Origin: an uncultured Oscillospiraceae bacterium
Lineage (GTDB): Bacteria > Bacillota > Clostridia > Oscillospirales > Acutalibacteraceae
Reading direction: 5' to 3'
Length of the DNA: 64,000 nucleotides
Assembly: GCA_900546265.1 (NCBI GenBank)
Contig: URCA01000004.1
Span: forward strand, 62,001-126,000
Under the pieces are notes generated by a model, which saw only the letters and a list, made by a program, of their open reading frames with translations, was not told where the DNA came from and made no database searches. The position numbers and the translations under genes were made by a program. Positions 62,601 through 64,000 of this stretch are shown here, piece after piece (within the stretch, counting starts at the first letter, position 1; the number at the start of each line of letters is the position of its first letter).

Positions 62601-62640
62601 AAAATTCTTCGACTTTGAGTTCGAGGTCAAGCCTCTGTAA
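59632..62640 (+). CDS. GH2 beta-galactosidase, LacZ type
   Basis: This 1002-residue cytoplasmic enzyme starts at ATG 59632 behind AAGGGGGA. It has the five-domain LacZ layout and length: VPSNWQMHGYDVPHYTNVNY near the start, KLKGVNRHDSHPDFGQ opening the barrel, acid/base Glu in MWSLGNESGIGRNHE, nucleophile Glu in LFLCEYCHAMGLGPGD, and a C-terminal Bgal_small_N domain with SIWRAPIDNDR. It hydrolyses terminal beta-galactose, for example from N-acetyllactosamine, once fucose and sialic acid are removed. It lies 42 bp after the fucosidase gene. Confidence 0.93.
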   Translation: MDIEKILQNPEIVQIHREPARAYYIPFQDGAMALQADKEESVYYAPLGGDWAFAYYGRSYDVDEAIFDPDGSVEGWDTIPVPSNWQMHGYDVPHYTNVNYIIPIDPPYVPDDNPCGVYVKSMNIPGIWKDKRIYLNFDGINSCGFIWVNGTFAGYTNGSRCSAEFDITPYVHTGENRLLVQVFKWCSGTYLEAQDSYRLSGIFRDVYLLAREPDHIRDVFIRARLDDAYTTARVEAALDFRGKGGPVTLDVYAPDGRAVYHQENETIEPFTLTDIALWTDETPSLYTFLFQYGQEAIAIPFGLREVRFSEKGALLVNGKSVKLKGVNRHDSHPDFGQYCPDEHMEQDIRLMKQHNINCIRTSHYPNAPIFPALCDRYGIYLIEEADLECHGMIWAEDHNLLNNDPQWAAAYLDRVSRMVERDKNHPSIIMWSLGNESGIGRNHELNAAWVRERDDTRLVHYETVAYLTEAGVFYLVDNGQGEVGDFTSRMYMEPAELEKYGRSGNPVPLFLCEYCHAMGLGPGDVTDYWDVFYKYPNLIGGAIWEWCDHSVRRRDEAGRSFFVYGGYFGEYPHDDNFCADGLVTPDRVPSSGLLEVKKAYQPVAVEAVDLENRRLRIVNRYHFLNLSHLALLWKVTRDGVQVATGEMYDLDVPAGDSREVTLDYDIPAMDISEYHLDIRFVLRADTAYAARGCEVAFEQFPLPVVAARRARLPLTKYDALTVSEDKRSFTVAGSGFAYRIDKGRGMLSSVFAKGRECLGGGARLSIWRAPIDNDRNVVGAWKAEGYNTAGVKVYKTELAKTSDTEIVVRVEFSMAGVSYMPILSGVLEYRVTSDGVLTVHAGVNVRETAMPLPRFGMEFILPRGSECLEYFGKGEQENYEDMCRSARIGLYKSTVTDQYFPYIRPQETGNHTAARWLRVTNKVGGGLQFTGRPTFNFSALHFTAADLETAMYTRDLRPREETIVRIDYKQTGVGSASCGVKLAEKYQFKEKFFDFEFEVKPL

Positions 62641-62666
62641 AAATTTTTTGAAAATATTTCGCAGCG

Positions 62667-62708
62667 GGGCGCTCTTGTCCGGCCTGTTTCAGGCTGTGCA
62701 GAGCGCCC
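62667..62708 (+). other. Long imperfect hairpin between lacZ-type and aldolase genes
   Basis: GGGCGCTCT (62667-62675) pairs with AGAGCGCCC (62700-62708), and inside GCCTG pairs with CAGGC. There is no T-tract, so it is likelier a stabilising or processing structure than a terminator. Confidence 0.45.
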
Positions 62709-62733
62709 TGTAAAATAGAGAAAGGAAACCCGT

Positions 62734-63623
62734 ATGGAGAAGCTGTGTTTTCAGCCGGAGCGGTTCCGGGGTGTCATCGTGGCGCTCAACGCCTGCTACG
62801 ATAAGGCCGGTGAGGTTTCGCCCGCCGCCTGCCGCGCGCTCTGCCGGTGGTACCAGTCCCTGGGGGTGCGGGGCGTGTATGTGGGCGGCAGCACCGGCGA
62901 GGGCCTCCTGCTCAGCCTGGAGGAACGCAAGACCCTGGCCGAAGCCGCCGTGCAGGCGGCGCGGGGGGAGATGACGGTCATCGTCCATGTGGGCTGTCCC
63001 GCCACCCGGGACGCCGTCGCCCTTGCCCGGCACGCCGCCGCCATCGGGGCGGACGCTATATCCGCCGTGCCCAGTGTGTTCTACCGCCTGAGCGAGGAGA
63101 GCATCGCCCGCCACTGGACGGCCATCGCCGACGCGGCGGAGCTGCCCTTTTTCATCTACAACATCCCCCAGCTCACCGGCTACGATTTGTCCATGGAGCT
63201 GTTCCGCCGGATGCTGGCCCATCCCCATGTCAAGGGGATTAAGAATTCCTCCGAAAGCGCCCGGCAGATTCAGCAGTTCAAGGAGGCGGGCGGCCCGGAT
63301 TTCCTGGTGTTCAACGGCCCGGACGAACAGTTCCTGGCCGGACGGGCCATGGGGGCGGACGCCGGCATCGGCGGCACCTACGGCTGCATGCCCGAGCTGT
63401 ATCTGCGGCTGGACGCCCTGTTCATGACCGGCCAGCTGGGGGAGGCCCGGCGGCTGCAGGCCATAATCGGCGGCTTTATCGAGCGGCTGTGCGCTTTTCC
63501 CTCGATGTACGGGGCCTGTAAGGCGGTTATCGCCCGCCCTTCCTGCCGGTGGATCCGCGGGATCCGGCCATCGAACGCCTGACCGCCGACATCGAGGGCC
63601 AAATCGCCCTGTGGTGCATGTGA
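62734..63623 (+). pseudogene. NanA/DapA-family aldolase (N-acetylneuraminate lyase-like) with damaged C-terminus
   Basis: The protein starts at ATG 62734 behind AAAGGAAA. Family landmarks are GVRGVYVGGSTGEGLLLS, FYRLSEESI, PFFIYNIPQLTGYDLS with the catalytic Tyr, VKGIKNSSESARQIQQF with the Schiff-base Lys, and GADAGIGGTYGCMPE; GGTYG is typical of sialic-acid lyases. The current frame ends abruptly at 63582 after KAVIARPSCRW. The expected ending RPPFLPVDPRDPAIERLTA continues in another frame to TGA 63621-63623. About ten residues normally before RPP are missing, so a deletion of 3n+1 bases near 63528 is likely. Activity is uncertain. The neighbouring sialidase supports a sialate-cleaving role. 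Confidence 0.75.
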
Positions 63624-63636
63624 AAGGAGACGGACA

Positions 63637-64000
63637 GTGAGAGTATCTCCCTATCGTTCCCGCGAGGATCGGCTGCTGTTCAGCGGGATCCGCGCGCAGA
63701 ATCTGCACCCCTCCCTGGTGGGGGACCCCGCCGATATGGCCGGCACCTGCGGCTTCCGCATCCCGTCCCTGCTGTATCTCGAAGGGGCGGACGTGCTGCT
63801 GGCCGCGGCCGACCGATCCCACGAGGGGGCGGACTGGGGCTATACCGGCGTGGCCCTGCGCCGCAGCGCCGATCGGGGCCTGACCTGGAGCAGCCCCCTG
63901 AGCATCCCGGTGCTGCCCCCGGTTTCCCGCGCCCCCCAGGCCGTAGATGACTGGCATTCCGCCTTTTACATCGACCCCGTGCTGCTGGAGGATCGCAGCG
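63637..64000 (+). CDS. GH33 exo-alpha-sialidase, N-terminal part (cut by window end)
   Basis: GTG 63637 has AAAGGAGA upstream and the frame is open to the window edge (121 codons). The product shows the sialidase FRIP-type motif, GFRIPSLLYLEGADVLLAAA, with the Arg that binds the sialate carboxylate. It continues with a canonical Asp-box, SADRGLTWSSP, and a D-W-H-S region (AVDDWHSAFYIDP). No signal peptide is present, so the enzyme acts inside the cell. It starts 13 bp after the aldolase's likely original stop, so desialylation and sialate cleavage would be coupled. Confidence 0.82.
   Translation, partial: MRVSPYRSREDRLLFSGIRAQNLHPSLVGDPADMAGTCGFRIPSLLYLEGADVLLAAADRSHEGADWGYTGVALRRSADRGLTWSSPLSIPVLPPVSRAPQAVDDWHSAFYIDPVLLEDRS

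Noticed and set aside
1..64000. CRISPR arrays, insertion sequences, prophage genes, rRNA and tRNA genes
   Set aside because: No direct-repeat arrays, transposases, integrases, terminal inverted repeats or canonical RNA genes were seen.

Overview
The window is high-GC DNA, roughly 60% G+C by eye, from a spore-forming member of the Clostridia. The support for this is a spoVAC-spoVAD pair, consensus SigA-type promoters, frequent TTG starts, AGGAGG-type ribosome sites, lipobox and Gram-positive wall-anchor-like tails, and sugar ABC importers without their own ATPase. Genus cannot be assigned from the sequence; a gut or host-glycan forager of the Oscillospirales type is a reasonable guess.

Layout. 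(1) 1-22170, plus strand: a glycan import and processing operon. It holds the end of a DUF4832-type protein, permease pair A, a solute-binding protein fused to carbohydrate-binding-like domains, permease pair B, an NHL propeller protein, a Yip1-like membrane protein, a DUF5696 protein, two GH130 proteins, a Gfo/Idh oxidoreductase, a GH20 hexosaminidase, an SGNH lipoprotein and a 1426-residue DUF4874/DUF4832 surface protein with an internal duplication. (2) 22257-28268: an RNA-repair island. Two adjacent WYL regulators are divergent from two tandem tRNA-like (Y-RNA-like) elements, a Ro60-like DUF2828/vWA protein, the RNA ligase RtcB, and an RlaP-type nucleotidyltransferase with a frameshift. 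(3) 28312-31763: a small unknown gene, a FAD/Rieske oxidoreductase and spoVAC-spoVAD behind a SigG-like promoter. (4) 31805-53594: a second glycan island. GH20 and GH18 face left; to the right lie a paralogous copy of the region-1 transport module in different gene order, surface proteins and an exported CBM32-GH18. A 581-bp divergent control region carries three copies of an 11-nt operator-like motif. (5) 53690-64000: GH2, an XRE regulator, a LacI regulator, then GH29 alpha-fucosidase, GH2 beta-galactosidase, a NanA/DapA-type aldolase with a damaged C-terminus, and the start of a GH33 sialidase.

How the parts fit. The surface proteins (CBM-bearing binding proteins, exported GH18, SGNH esterase, DUF4832 protein) would bind and trim a complex glycan. 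The ABC importers would bring oligosaccharides inside, where leaderless GH20, GH18, GH130, GH2, GH29 and GH33 enzymes would dismantle them. The enzyme set (sialic acid, fucose, galactose, HexNAc, mannosides) suggests host N-glycan or mucin-type chains; this is inference.

The two most notable signals are the tandem tRNA-like RNAs beside the Ro60-like/RtcB/dual-WYL genes, and the duplicated, rearranged dual-importer module (CBM-SBP, NHL, Yip1, DUF5696), whose collective function I cannot assign to any described system.
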